A stretch of 21,009 nt of DNA from a virus, in the IMG/VR virus record IMGVR_UViG_3300046740_000473, positions 1-21,009 of that record; one strand, 5' to 3'. Positions 1-7,621 of this stretch are shown piece after piece (the stretch's first letter is position 1; the number at the start of each line of letters is the position of its first letter). The position numbers and the translations under genes are program-made. Below the pieces are notes generated by a model. That model did no database searches. It was not told the origin of the DNA and saw only the letters and a program-made list of their open reading frames with translations.

Positions 1-11
1 AAATCCTCTCC

Positions 12-251
12 ATGCCCTACGCCAACCGGTGCGCGCTGATCGACAGGTTCATCGAGGTATGGCCGGCGGAGGCGACGAAGCAGGCGCTGCCGAAGCACGA
101 GGGGCCGACCAAGGTGATGATGATCCACATGGGCGGCGGCAAGTACAACGTGATCGATGGCTGGGTGCTCACCCCGGAGCCGCTGGAGAAGGACGAGGCG
201 TCTGACCTCGTGAAGGCGCTCCAGGAAGAGGCGAAGACCGACGACAGCTAA
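12..251 (+). CDS. Small hypothetical protein (start possibly upstream of window)
   Basis: This is a 79-aa soluble, mixed-charge protein if read from the first visible ATG. No Shine-Dalgarno precedes that ATG and the frame stays open to the window edge, so the true start may lie further upstream and the entry may be a 3' fragment. I see no signal peptide, membrane segment or recognised motif. The C-terminus is acidic and lysine-rich (LEKDEASDLVKALQEEAKTDDS region). It is separated by 57 nt from the next gene and heads a series of virion-type genes. I do not recognise the family. Confidence 0.55.
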   Translation: MPYANRCALIDRFIEVWPAEATKQALPKHEGPTKVMMIHMGGGKYNVIDGWVLTPEPLEKDEASDLVKALQEEAKTDDS

Positions 252-308
252 GCAGTCGCCTTAACCGGCGCCTGCCCCTGAGAATCAAAACCAACAGGAG
301 GCATGGCC

Positions 309-773
309 ATGGCCACCGGCTTCGTTCAGCGCTTCAAAGGTAAGATCCAGGCCGACTCGATTTTCCTGAAAGGCTATGGTTGGTCGGAGGTCTCGACGTC
401 CCTCGGCTCCACGGCCGCGGCGGTCGCCAACTCCACGCTCTCGGCGGACCGCACCAACTACGTCATCAACGGCTCCAGCGCAGCCATCGTCTACACGCTG
501 CCGCCCGTCGAGCAGGGCGCGCGTGCAAGCCTCCTTTTCCTGGCGGTGTCGTCCGCCGTCTTCATCAGGGCGTCGACGACTGCGCCCAACGGCGCGAACA
601 ACTTCGGCGTCCAGGGAGCCGGCGGTTCTACGGCCATCGTGCTCAAATCGACCGCTCAAATGACCGTGGACCTCATCGGCGTTTCGAGCGTCTCGTGGGC
701 GGTCACCAGCGTATGGTCCACCTACTCCACGGCGGCGGCCCTGGCGCAGCCTGTCTTCTCGACGACGACCTGA
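309..773 (+). CDS. Ser/Thr/Ala-rich virion-surface-type protein
   Basis: A 154-aa protein rich in small residues with alternating beta-like hydrophobic patterning (for example YTLPPVEQGARASLLFLAV, then AVTSVWSTYST). It resembles small phage decoration or fibre proteins, but I recognise no exact family. An upstream ATG at 303 is in frame. I prefer the ATG at 309 because AGGAGG at 296-301 is 7 nt from it but only 1 nt from 303. It lies in a run of similar small beta-rich genes upstream of the head-tail connector, which is where capsid decoration or head-fibre genes can sit. The structural role is inferred from composition and position. Confidence 0.65.
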   Translation: MATGFVQRFKGKIQADSIFLKGYGWSEVSTSLGSTAAAVANSTLSADRTNYVINGSSAAIVYTLPPVEQGARASLLFLAVSSAVFIRASTTAPNGANNFGVQGAGGSTAIVLKSTAQMTVDLIGVSSVSWAVTSVWSTYSTAAALAQPVFSTTT

Positions 774-820
774 CCGGCGTGGTAGGGGTCTAACCCCCTC
801 ACCCAGTCAAAGGACTAGCC

Positions 821-1747
821 ATGCGGAAGATCGCCATCATCGGGACAGCCCCAGCCTCGCGCGCCGTCACGCCGTTCGACGACGCGTCGTGGGACATCTG
901 GGTGTGCAGCCCGGGCAACATGAACCAGGTCAAGCGGGCGACGGTGTGGTTCGAGCTCCACTCCCTCGTGGAGATGCAGGCGGAGGAGAACCGCGGTTGG
1001 TCGGTCGGCTACCTGGGCTGGCTCAAGGCGCAGCAGTTCCCTGTCTACATGCAGGAGCCAAACGATTGGGTGCCGCAGGCGACGATCTTCCCGTACAAGA
1101 AGCTCATCACGCACTTCGGGACGCGCAACTGGTTCACGTCCTCGCCGGCGTGGATGCTGGCGTTCGCGATCTACCAGATGACTGCGGGCGACGAGCTCGG
1201 CATCTTCGGCGTCGACATGGCGGCGGCGCAAGAATACTACACTATGCAGAAGGGCGGGCTCATCTACTGGATCGAGCGCGCGCAGGCGCTGGGCATCAAG
1301 GTGACGATCCCGATGGAGTCGTGCCTGGGCATGCCGACGCCGCTCTACGGCTACAGCGAGTCCTCGCGCTTCGGCCGGCGCATGAACGTCATGCACAAGC
1401 TCACGTCCGAGAGCATGGCCAACCTCCAGCAGCAGCACAACAACATCGCCCAGCAGATCGCCTTCCACCAGGGCGCGCTGGAGTCGCAGGCGTACTTCAT
1501 GCGCACGGCGCTGGACGGCCTGGACGACGCCGAGATCGACCACGCCGAGGCGCGCACGGTCATCAGCAAGGCGGAGACGACGTGGCCGGTCGATGAGACT
1601 AAGGGCACGACCTTCAGGATGGATGACAGCGGCGTGCTCGTGCCCGTGAAGCCGAACGGCGGATACTCAGTCACGGAGGGGACGGGCAGCGCCAGACCTG
1701 AGGAGCACCACAAACACAAAGTCAGTTCGGAGGATGCGCCGCTGTGA
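821..1747 (+). CDS. Rossmann-like phage protein, paralogue A
   Basis: A 308-aa protein starting with a beta strand and a glycine loop (IAIIGTAPAS), followed by a hydrophobic strand (WDIWVCSPGN) and WFELH, which suggests a nucleotide- or nucleotide-sugar-binding Rossmann-like fold. Other landmarks are a FTSSPAWM segment, an E-L-G-I-F-G-V-D-M strand, and PLYGY followed by a Gln-rich probable coiled coil (about residues 195-235). It is clearly paralogous to the protein at 2055, which shares the landmarks in the same order, but has about 60 extra C-terminal residues. AAAGGA at 809-814 is 6 nt from the ATG. Its stop overlaps the next start as GTGA. Function unknown; DUF115/MptE-like or glycosyltransferase-related folds are the nearest idea, at low certainty. 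Confidence 0.72.
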   Translation: MRKIAIIGTAPASRAVTPFDDASWDIWVCSPGNMNQVKRATVWFELHSLVEMQAEENRGWSVGYLGWLKAQQFPVYMQEPNDWVPQATIFPYKKLITHFGTRNWFTSSPAWMLAFAIYQMTAGDELGIFGVDMAAAQEYYTMQKGGLIYWIERAQALGIKVTIPMESCLGMPTPLYGYSESSRFGRRMNVMHKLTSESMANLQQQHNNIAQQIAFHQGALESQAYFMRTALDGLDDAEIDHAEARTVISKAETTWPVDETKGTTFRMDDSGVLVPVKPNGGYSVTEGTGSARPEEHHKHKVSSEDAPL

Positions 1748-2055
1748 CGATCTTCGTCGAGGAATACACGGGCATCGCGCCATCGAACCGCCCGGAGCGG
1801 TTCCAAGGGACGCCGCAGCTCGGCTCTACAGCCCAGGCCGTAACACAGGTCTCGTCTGGCGGTGCCGTCTCGACGGTCGCGCTCGCGGCCAATACCCAGT
1901 TCGTCGCGCTCATGGGCACGGCGAACGGGTTCTATATTTTCGGTGGATCGAGCACCGGCTCGACGGCTGCCGGCTCGACCTACTTCATCCCGCCGAACAC
2001 GCAGATACTTCGCGGCGTGAAACCGTTAAGCAAGATTTTCGTCTGGAGCACATGA
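1744..2055 (+). CDS. Small beta-rich virion-type protein
   Basis: A 103-aa protein beginning at GTG 1744, whose start overlaps the upstream stop by 4 nt (GTGA), so it is probably translated by coupling. It is rich in Ser, Thr, Gly and Ala with short hydrophobic strands (TQFVALMG, FYIFGG, TYFIPPNTQILRG), the look of a compact beta-sandwich decoration or fibre protein. It sits between the two paralogous Rossmann-like genes. There is no signal peptide or catalytic motif. I do not recognise the family; virion association is inferred from composition and context. Confidence 0.62.
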   Translation: MTIFVEEYTGIAPSNRPERFQGTPQLGSTAQAVTQVSSGGAVSTVALAANTQFVALMGTANGFYIFGGSSTGSTAAGSTYFIPPNTQILRGVKPLSKIFVWST

Positions 2056-2792
2056 TGGGCCGCAGGGTTGCACTCATCGGCACGTGCCCGTCGGGCCAAC
2101 TGGCGCTCCATCTCCCGCCGGAATGGGAGCTGTGGGTATGCAGCCCGGGCAATGACACGTTTCCGCGCATTGACCTGTGGTTCGAGCTGCACGGAGACCT
2201 CGACTTCCCGGGGGAGGACTTCCGGTCATACATCGCCTGGCTGAACCAACAAGAGTTCCCGCAGATGGTCCACCGCACGGACCTCTTCCCGCGCGGTCGG
2301 AGGTTCCCCATCGAGGACATGGTGAAGGAGTTCGGCGACTTCTTCTTCACGTCGCAGCCGGCGCTGATGTTCGCCTACGCGCTGAGCCAGCAGCCCGAGG
2401 AGATAGGCCTGTTCGGCCTCGACATGCAGGCCAACAGCGAGTACGCGCACCAGAAGCCCGCGATGTTGCACTTCGCGTGGCTGGCGATGCAGCGCGGCGT
2501 GCGCGTGCTGTGCCCGGACGAGTCCGAGGCGCTCATCCCGATGCCGATTTATGGCTATAACTTGAACTCGCCCATCGGGCGCAAGCTCCGGGTGCGCTCG
2601 ATCGAGTTGAGGAATGAGATCACGAAGCTCGACGCGCAGATCGCGCGGCTGAGCGAGAAGCGCACCCACTTCCGCGGAGCGCTCGACCAGAACGAATGGG
2701 CCATGCAGACGTGGACCCACGGGCTCTACCGCGAAACGGGTGATGTCCAGCAGGTGGCGCCCCACCGGCCGCACCTTGTGAAGGAGGTTTGA
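2055..2792 (+). CDS. Rossmann-like phage protein, paralogue B
   Basis: A 245-aa paralogue of the 821 product. In order it shares an N-terminal strand and loop (VALIGTCPSG), LWVCSPGN, WFELH, FP, FG-FFTS-PA, an EIGLFGLDM strand, EY--QK, P-PIYGY, GRKLRV and a Gln/Glu-rich probable coiled coil before an FRGAL segment. Two adjacent ATGs exist (2052 and 2055). GGAG at 2045-2048 is 6 nt from 2055 and 3 nt from 2052, so I chose 2055; 2052 would give an ATGA overlap. A longer in-frame reading from about 1734 only shadows the 1744 gene. A nucleotide- or sugar-related enzyme is possible but no catalytic residue can be assigned. Confidence 0.72.
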   Translation: MGRRVALIGTCPSGQLALHLPPEWELWVCSPGNDTFPRIDLWFELHGDLDFPGEDFRSYIAWLNQQEFPQMVHRTDLFPRGRRFPIEDMVKEFGDFFFTSQPALMFAYALSQQPEEIGLFGLDMQANSEYAHQKPAMLHFAWLAMQRGVRVLCPDESEALIPMPIYGYNLNSPIGRKLRVRSIELRNEITKLDAQIARLSEKRTHFRGALDQNEWAMQTWTHGLYRETGDVQQVAPHRPHLVKEV

Positions 2793-2794
2793 CC

Positions 2795-3265
2795 ATGCCG
2801 TACTACGCAGTACCAGGTAACCAAGGCACCGTCGCCGCCGGCTACAAGACCGGCGCCCAGATAAACGCCTCCGGCACGACCAAGCGCACGAAGGTGTACG
2901 AGATCATGGTCGGGCCCACCGGCGCGCCGAACGCGACCGACTGCTCGATCCAGTTCGACGTAAGCCGCATCACGGCGACGGGCGCGGGCGCGTACACGAC
3001 GTGGACGCCCACGCTGCTCGACCCGGCGGACGGCGCGGCCGTCACCGTGGCCGGCATCAACGCCACGGCGGAAGCGACGGCGATCACCGCGAACTCCTCG
3101 GTCTGGAACGAGGGCGTCAACCAGCGCAACTCGCTCCGCTGGGTGGCGCCGCAGGAGAGCCAGTACCTCATCGGCCCCGCGGTCGCGAGCAACGGGTTCG
3201 TCCTGCGCGCCCTCTCCGCGACCTACGCCAGCTCGGTGAGCACGCAGTTCAGCTTTCAGGAGTGA
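2795..3265 (+). CDS. Phage structural-type protein (possible decoration)
   Basis: A 156-aa protein with one of the best ribosome binding sites in the window: AAGGAGG at 2781-2787, 7 nt before ATG 2795. A TTG at 2789 is in frame but too close to that site. Landmarks include KVYEIMVGPTGAPNATDC, a Thr/Ala-rich middle (TWTPTLLDPADGAAV) and NQRNSLRWVAPQESQYLIGPA, a pattern I associate with a recurrent small phage virion family whose function is uncertain. There is no signal peptide. The strong site suggests high expression, fitting a structural protein. Position upstream of the connector supports head or surface decoration. Confidence 0.65.
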   Translation: MPYYAVPGNQGTVAAGYKTGAQINASGTTKRTKVYEIMVGPTGAPNATDCSIQFDVSRITATGAGAYTTWTPTLLDPADGAAVTVAGINATAEATAITANSSVWNEGVNQRNSLRWVAPQESQYLIGPAVASNGFVLRALSATYASSVSTQFSFQE

Positions 3266-3267
3266 TG

Positions 3268-3576
3268 ATGCGGATCGTCTCGGTCACCGTCCTTCCGGCC
3301 CCGCCGGAAGGCATGCTGCACCTTCACTACACGACGCCCCGCGGCGGCCGCAGCACCGTGGGCCATATGGTCAAGGAAGGTGCGGACGCGCCGGAGTTTA
3401 TCGCCGCGGAGCTGGCGCGGCGGATCAACAACGACAGGCAGTGGGCGACCGGCTACTTCGACGCCAAGTCGTCCGGTCCTACGATCATGATCGTGTGCTC
3501 CCCCGAGGTGGACAACGTCAGCATCATCCAGGACCCGGGCAGCGCGGCGTTGGACATCCGCGACTGGGGGCAGTGA
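3268..3576 (+). CDS. Small hypothetical protein
   Basis: A 102-aa protein with an alternating strand pattern (RIVSVTVLPAPPEGMLHLHYTTP), a helix (PEFIAAELARRINN) and a hydrophobic strand (TIMIVCSPEVDNVSIIQ), so a small alpha/beta fold is likely. AGGAG at 3258-3262 lies 5 nt before ATG 3268. An in-frame ATG at 3265 sits only 2 nt away and overlaps the upstream stop. Its own stop overlaps the next start (TGATG at 3574-3578), suggesting coupling with the zinc-ribbon gene. I do not recognise the family. Confidence 0.6.
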   Translation: MRIVSVTVLPAPPEGMLHLHYTTPRGGRSTVGHMVKEGADAPEFIAAELARRINNDRQWATGYFDAKSSGPTIMIVCSPEVDNVSIIQDPGSAALDIRDWGQ

Positions 3577-3866
3577 TGCCCCGCGTCGTAGGCTCGAAAG
3601 CGATCGGCTACCTCTGCGAGACCAGCGAGGGGCGGATCGTCCGGGAGTGCGACACGTTCACCTGCAGGCATTGCAACAGGATCGTGCCGGTTCCGCCCAA
3701 CTGCCGGGCGAACGACATGCCGGGCGGCACGTGCTGGGGATGCCGGGGCCTTGTGTGTACGCGCTGCTACGATAAGGGCGGCTGCGACCACATCGAGAAG
3801 AAGTTGGAGCGGCAGGAGCGTCTCGGTCGGTGGCACAGGCAATACGACGATACGGCGAGGAGGTGA
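3576..3866 (+). CDS. Cysteine-rich zinc-ribbon phage protein
   Basis: A 96-aa protein with paired cysteines: C30-x2-C33, C53-x2-C56 and C61-x2-C64, with C70-D-H72 following. This is the arrangement of a small zinc ribbon or treble-clef module, probably binding two metal ions. The C-terminal third is basic and helical (EKKLERQERLGRWHRQ). Comparable small Cys-rich proteins occur in morphogenesis clusters of proteobacterial phages, usually without known function. The start overlaps the upstream stop (TGATG). Zinc binding is inferred from cysteine spacing; a DNA, RNA or protein partner cannot be told. Confidence 0.68.
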   Translation: MPRVVGSKAIGYLCETSEGRIVRECDTFTCRHCNRIVPVPPNCRANDMPGGTCWGCRGLVCTRCYDKGGCDHIEKKLERQERLGRWHRQYDDTARR

Positions 3867-3869
3867 ACC

Positions 3870-4241
3870 ATGGCCGTCACCCACAATGATAAATGGCAGT
3901 TAGCCCAAAGCGTGCTGTTCCAGCATCGGGTCCAGGCGTCGCTCGTGGCGGCCTGCGTCAACATCTCGTCAGAGAGCCCGACGACCGTCCCGTTCCACCG
4001 GGAGCGCTCGGACCTAGCGCGGAATATTTTACTGGCTCCTACCGGGACCAACAACTATGTGCAGTTGTTCTCGAACACGGTGGCATGCGACTCGAGCGTG
4101 ATCAACGACGCGACCGCCACGGGAGCCACGGCGATCACTGCGGCCAACATGGACGCCCAGCAGGCGCTGGTGACGGACACCCATATCGACACGGCGATCT
4201 CGGCATCTTTCAACTCGTTCGCCCGCACCCCGGCCAATTAG
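3870..4241 (+). CDS. Small virion-associated-type protein
   Basis: A 123-aa protein with a helical N-terminus (NDKWQLAQSVLFQHRVQASLVAACVNI) followed by an Ala/Thr-rich segment (INDATATGATAITAANMDAQQALVT). GAGGAGG at 3857-3863 overlaps the end of the upstream gene and is 6 nt before the ATG, supporting efficient initiation here. No transmembrane or catalytic motif is visible. It lies among decoration or fibre-like genes upstream of the connector, so a structural or assembly role is inferred. I do not recognise the family. Confidence 0.6.
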   Translation: MAVTHNDKWQLAQSVLFQHRVQASLVAACVNISSESPTTVPFHRERSDLARNILLAPTGTNNYVQLFSNTVACDSSVINDATATGATAITAANMDAQQALVTDTHIDTAISASFNSFARTPAN

Positions 4242-4254
4242 AAAGGCTGAGGCC

Positions 4255-5046
4255 GTGGCGAGCTTCGTACAGAGGAAAGACGGTAATACCCTCGTTGCAG
4301 CAGCGTCAATATCGCTATCGTTCACTAATCCGATCGCTGCCGGAAGTATAATTATCGTAGCGGGACTGGTGGACCCTGCTACTGGCGTAACAACTGCCGT
4401 TGCCAGTGATGACAAGGGCGATTCGCCAACTACTGTTATTGCGCTCACGGCTAGCGGAAATCCAGGCGCCAAAGTTTTTGCCTTTGCCTTTCTGGCCGCT
4501 ACTACTGGCGCTCAAACGGTCACCGTGACTTTTTCCGGTGGCACGAATCCTACTTATTCCGAGCTTTATATATGGGAAGGTGCCGGGCTCACCAATGCGA
4601 CCATAGACAAAAACGTCCATGCTGGCGGCAGCGGTGCAAGCGCCGATAGCGGGACAACGGGGACGCTCTCAGCGGCTGTCGAACTAGCTGTGGCCTACGG
4701 CACGAGCAGCGGCGCCTTTACTGCGGGCGGTGGCGGCTGGACGAACGTAGCTATCAGCCCTCTTGGCAGCATCGGTGAGGAACAGGTCACCGCGGCGACC
4801 ACGGCGCTCAACGGCACGGGAACAGCCGGCGCCGGTGACAATTGGGACATAATGTGCCTGACGTTCCTGTCCAGCTCGGGCATCATCGTCAACCAGTCCT
4901 TTTTTGATGAGAAGATTTTCCCGCCGAGAAGGCTGGGCGTGGAGAGCCAGGAATTTGCCACCCCAGCGCAGCCGTTGCCGCTCTACCAAAACGCATCGAT
5001 GCCGAACGCGGCTGGCGTCAGCAAGACCAGGATGATCCCCTGCTAG
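4255..5046 (+). CDS. Beta-sandwich (Ig-like) virion surface protein
   Basis: A 263-aa protein from GTG 4255, with AAAGG at 4242-4246 as a modest ribosome binding site. Repeated strand patterns (SIIIVAGLVD, KVFAFAFLAATTGAQTVTVTF, YSELYIWEGAGL, ELAVAYGTSSGAF) and terminal NWDIMCLTF resemble secreted or phage beta-sandwich domains that often carry a VASDDKGDSPT-type loop early on. About residues 215-263 form a distinct low-complexity tail (FFDEKIFPPRRLG). The first roughly 370 nt are noticeably more AT-rich, with different codon choice from neighbours, suggesting a recently acquired or fast-changing surface domain. Receptor or fibre function is inferred, not shown. Confidence 0.62.
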   Translation: MASFVQRKDGNTLVAAASISLSFTNPIAAGSIIIVAGLVDPATGVTTAVASDDKGDSPTTVIALTASGNPGAKVFAFAFLAATTGAQTVTVTFSGGTNPTYSELYIWEGAGLTNATIDKNVHAGGSGASADSGTTGTLSAAVELAVAYGTSSGAFTAGGGGWTNVAISPLGSIGEEQVTAATTALNGTGTAGAGDNWDIMCLTFLSSSGIIVNQSFFDEKIFPPRRLGVESQEFATPAQPLPLYQNASMPNAAGVSKTRMIPC

Positions 5047-5053
5047 GAGCACC

Positions 5054-6121
5054 ATGGCCGTCTCGCATCTCTTCACGAACGCGGTAGCGGACTGGACCGG
5101 GACGGTCACCGTGTTCAACAGCCAGGGCTGCACGACGAGTATCAACGCCACGCAGATCGTGCGCCCGAGCGACTGGAACTCGGCGCACGCGCAGTTCTAT
5201 ACGCTCAGCGGCAACACGACGCTCCAGTCCACGGCAAGCGGGACGAACGTGGTGTTCGCCGCGTCCGGCGCCGGCATCTCGATCGCTGGGTCGACCGGGA
5301 CGGTAGTCATCTCCTCACCGCCGCACCAGTCATGGATGGAATTTCCGCTCAACGGGCCCGAGGCAACGGCTGCTATTTCAACCGCCTCAGGTTCCGTGTC
5401 CTTTGCCGTGGCGTTCAACGTCAAGCAGCCTATCTCGGCCTCGTTCCTACGCTTCCAGGCGGCGATGACTACCAACAGTACAACGCTGGCGACTACTGCC
5501 GCGACGATGAGCGCGAGCGCGGAGCTGTACAGCACTTGGAATGCGGTAGTGTATTCCATCGGCACGGGGGCTAGCTCGAAGAGTCTGATATCAGTAGCTT
5601 CCGGCTCCGCCGGCTTCACCTTTCGTAACTCCATTTCTGTGGCGGTCAACGGCACGCAGTACAGCGTTACCCAGGGCGTCACCATGCCGGTAGAGGGCGG
5701 CACGACAACCCTCACGACGCAGTACTCGATCTCGAACACGAACCTCAGTTTCACGACGAACCAGATCGCCACGAACTTTAGCGGGAGCCGCTTTATCGAT
5801 ATTCCGTTCGCCAACTCGCTTCCAGCCGGTGAATATTGGCTGATCGTCGGTCAGTCCACGAACACGTCAGCGAACTCGACCGGAGTAAGCAACGCCACGA
5901 ACTGCAATGTACGCTATGCTGGTACAGTCGGGGTGGATACGCAGCTAAACAATGCCATAGGCGTTATGGGTTCGACGAATCTCACCTCTGTAGGGGCGCT
6001 GATGGGCGCAGGTTCATTCTCGACAGCGGGCGGCGGCACGACGTCGGGCTTACCTATGTCGGCCATCTCATCATCCGCGAGTCACCCACAAATCTACTTC
6101 CAGCTAATCAGGAGCGCGTGA
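5054..6121 (+). CDS. Tail-fibre or receptor-binding-like protein
   Basis: A 355-aa Ser/Thr/Asn-rich protein. The N-terminal 90 residues contain IVRPSDWNSAHAQFYTLSGN followed by TASGTNVVFAASGAGISI, a signature I associate with phage fibre-type proteins. The remainder is beta-rich with YSISNTNLSFTTNQIATN and LPAGEYWLIVGQS, as in C-terminal fibre or receptor-binding domains. AGGAG at 5045-5049 is 4 nt before the ATG and overlaps the upstream stop. It sits well upstream of the tail genes, so it could be a head fibre rather than a tail fibre. Host contact is inferred. Confidence 0.65.
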   Translation: MAVSHLFTNAVADWTGTVTVFNSQGCTTSINATQIVRPSDWNSAHAQFYTLSGNTTLQSTASGTNVVFAASGAGISIAGSTGTVVISSPPHQSWMEFPLNGPEATAAISTASGSVSFAVAFNVKQPISASFLRFQAAMTTNSTTLATTAATMSASAELYSTWNAVVYSIGTGASSKSLISVASGSAGFTFRNSISVAVNGTQYSVTQGVTMPVEGGTTTLTTQYSISNTNLSFTTNQIATNFSGSRFIDIPFANSLPAGEYWLIVGQSTNTSANSTGVSNATNCNVRYAGTVGVDTQLNNAIGVMGSTNLTSVGALMGAGSFSTAGGGTTSGLPMSAISSSASHPQIYFQLIRSA

Positions 6122-6372
6122 TGCCGACAGCTACTATCACGATTGACGCTGGCGTCGCCGGCACCATGACCGACCAGAAGACGATCTCAGGGGCAGACCT
6201 CACGCGGTTCGTCGCCGCCGTGCGCGTAGCCTACAACGTCCCGGCCAGCTTCACTGACATCCAGGCTTTGCAAGTCTGGGCGGATTTCGTATTCCAGCAG
6301 GCGAGGGACACGACGAGGGGCGTCGAGCAGGCGTCCGCCTCAGCAGGCATAGGGTCGATAGCACTGACATGA
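6121..6372 (+). CDS. Small hypothetical protein
   Basis: An 83-aa protein with an N-terminal strand pair (TATITIDAGVAGTM) and a helix (GADLTRFVAAVRVAYN), then QVWADFVFQQARDTTRGVEQASAS. AGGAG at 6110-6114 is 6 nt from the ATG, whose A is also the last base of the upstream stop (TGATG). The 3' end overlaps the glycosyltransferase start as ATGA. The tight coupling suggests it is made together with the fibre-like protein and the glycosyltransferase. I do not recognise the family. Confidence 0.6.
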   Translation: MPTATITIDAGVAGTMTDQKTISGADLTRFVAAVRVAYNVPASFTDIQALQVWADFVFQQARDTTRGVEQASASAGIGSIALT

Positions 6373-7082
6373 CCGCACAGATCGTCGCGCTAGACGCTGG
6401 CAAACACAACGAGGCGTTCGAGGGCTCATCCTCCCGCATCCTGCAGGGGGCGAGCTGGAAGAAGCAACGCATAATCGTCCTGCTACCTGCCTCCGACACC
6501 ATCTCGACGAAGGTGGCGCTCTCGCACTGGAACCTGATCTTTCCGCCGAACAACGCGGTCTACCGTATGCTGTGCCTGGGCATGGAGGTAGGCGACGCCT
6601 ACTCGCAGGCGATCGAGATGGTGCTCGCGCATCCGGACCTGAGCCAGTGGGAGTATTTCCTGACGATCGAGCACGACAACGTGCCGCCGCACGACGGCGT
6701 GCTCCAGCTCGTCGAGAGCATGGACAAGCACCGGGAGCTCGTCGCGATCAGCGGGCTCTACTGGACCAAGGGCGAGGGCGGCGTCCCGCAGATATGGGGC
6801 GACGAGAAGGACCCGGTGCTGAACTTCCGCCCGCAGGTGCCGCTACCGGACCAGGTGCAGCCATGCTGCGGCATCGGCATGGGCTTCGCGCTCTGGCGCG
6901 TGTCGATGTTCAAAGACGCGAAACTGCGCAAGCCGTGGTTCAAGACTATCGCGGGGCAGGAGGGTTTCAGCACCCAGGACCTCTACTTCTGGGGGGATGC
7001 ACGCAAGCACGGCTACCGTTGCGCCGTAGATACGAGGGTGAAAGTTGGACACTACGATAGCGCTACAGATACCAACTGGTGA
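6369..7082 (+). CDS. GT-A-type glycosyltransferase (family 2-like)
   Basis: A 237-aa soluble protein with GT-A features: an N-terminal Rossmann half with RIIVLLPASD, a DXD-like metal site at E101-H-D103-N in FLTIEHDNVPPHDG, an acceptor-side segment CCGIGMGFALWRVSMF (about 166-181), a possible catalytic acidic residue D204 in STQDLYFW, and a late His (H228) in VKVGHYD that matches the third metal ligand of such enzymes. It would transfer a sugar from a nucleotide sugar. Donor and acceptor are unknown. The start overlaps the upstream stop (ATGA) and the 3' end overlaps the methyltransferase. Placement among Ser/Thr-rich surface proteins suggests virion modification (inference). Confidence 0.75.
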   Translation: MTAQIVALDAGKHNEAFEGSSSRILQGASWKKQRIIVLLPASDTISTKVALSHWNLIFPPNNAVYRMLCLGMEVGDAYSQAIEMVLAHPDLSQWEYFLTIEHDNVPPHDGVLQLVESMDKHRELVAISGLYWTKGEGGVPQIWGDEKDPVLNFRPQVPLPDQVQPCCGIGMGFALWRVSMFKDAKLRKPWFKTIAGQEGFSTQDLYFWGDARKHGYRCAVDTRVKVGHYDSATDTNW

Positions 7083-7617
7083 GCCGGTCAAGCTCGACAT
7101 CGGATGCGGCAGCAAGAAGCAGCCGGGCCACGTCGGCATGGACCGCATCGCGTTCGAGGGGGTGGATCACGTCCTAGAGGTTGGGCGCGACCGCTGGCCG
7201 TTCGAGGACGGCTCCGTGGCGGAGGCGTACACCAGCCACTTCGTCGAGCACCTGACGGCGGTGGAGCGCGTCTACTTCTGCAATGAACTGCACCGCGTCC
7301 TCGTGGCGGGAGGGAAGTGCACGGTGATCGTGCCGCACTGGGCGTCCTGCCGGGCTTACGGTGACCCGACCCACCAGTGGCCGCCCGTGTCCGAGTTCTG
7401 GTTCTACTACCTGAGCCGTGAGTGGCGGGCGCTGAACGCGCCGCATACGGACGCCAAGCACTGGCCGCAAGGATTCGACTGCGACTTCGAGGTGACCTGG
7501 GGCTACGGCATGAACCCCATGATCCTGGCGCGCAACGCCGAGTTCCAGCAGTTCGCCCTGAACTTCTACAAGGAGTCGATCCAGGACATCCACGCGACGT
7601 TGACCAAGAAGGGCTAG
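7045..7617 (+). CDS. Class I SAM-dependent methyltransferase
   Basis: A 190-aa protein with motif I at residues 17-22 (LDIGCG), an acidic residue at the end of strand 2 (D33), the HFVEHL segment (65-70) and ELHRVLVAGGKCTVIVPH (81-98), a standard Methyltransf_11-like core. It ends with a charged helix (FYKESIQDIHATL). I chose TTG 7045 because no ATG or GTG precedes motif I in frame and GAGG at 7034-7037 is 7 nt upstream. This start lies 38 nt inside the glycosyltransferase gene. Sugar, lipid or protein methylation fits better than DNA methylation, since no NPPY or SPPCQ motif is present. Acceptor unknown. Confidence 0.75.
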   Translation: MDTTIALQIPTGEPVKLDIGCGSKKQPGHVGMDRIAFEGVDHVLEVGRDRWPFEDGSVAEAYTSHFVEHLTAVERVYFCNELHRVLVAGGKCTVIVPHWASCRAYGDPTHQWPPVSEFWFYYLSREWRALNAPHTDAKHWPQGFDCDFEVTWGYGMNPMILARNAEFQQFALNFYKESIQDIHATLTKKG

Positions 7618-7621
7618 CGCC

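Noticed and set aside
774-820. Small stem (GGGGT-CTA-ACCCC) between 309 and 821 genes as a terminator
   Set aside because: The stem is only 5 bp with no T run after it, and it is followed closely by a ribosome binding site in an apparently continuous operon.
815-1543. Long antisense frame of 242 codons, and many similar ones on the minus strand throughout
   Set aside because: They mirror the codon structure of GC-rich genes on the + strand, have Arg/Ala/Val-rich low-complexity products and lack ribosome binding sites or recognisable motifs.
1734-2792. 352-codon reading of the second Rossmann-like gene
   Set aside because: The first about 107 codons overlap the 1744 gene in another frame and do not align with the paralogue at 821. 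The alignment begins at 2055.
2789-2794. TTG start for the 2795 gene
   Set aside because: It lies only 1 nt after the AAGGAGG site, while the ATG at 2795 is at the ideal 7 nt.
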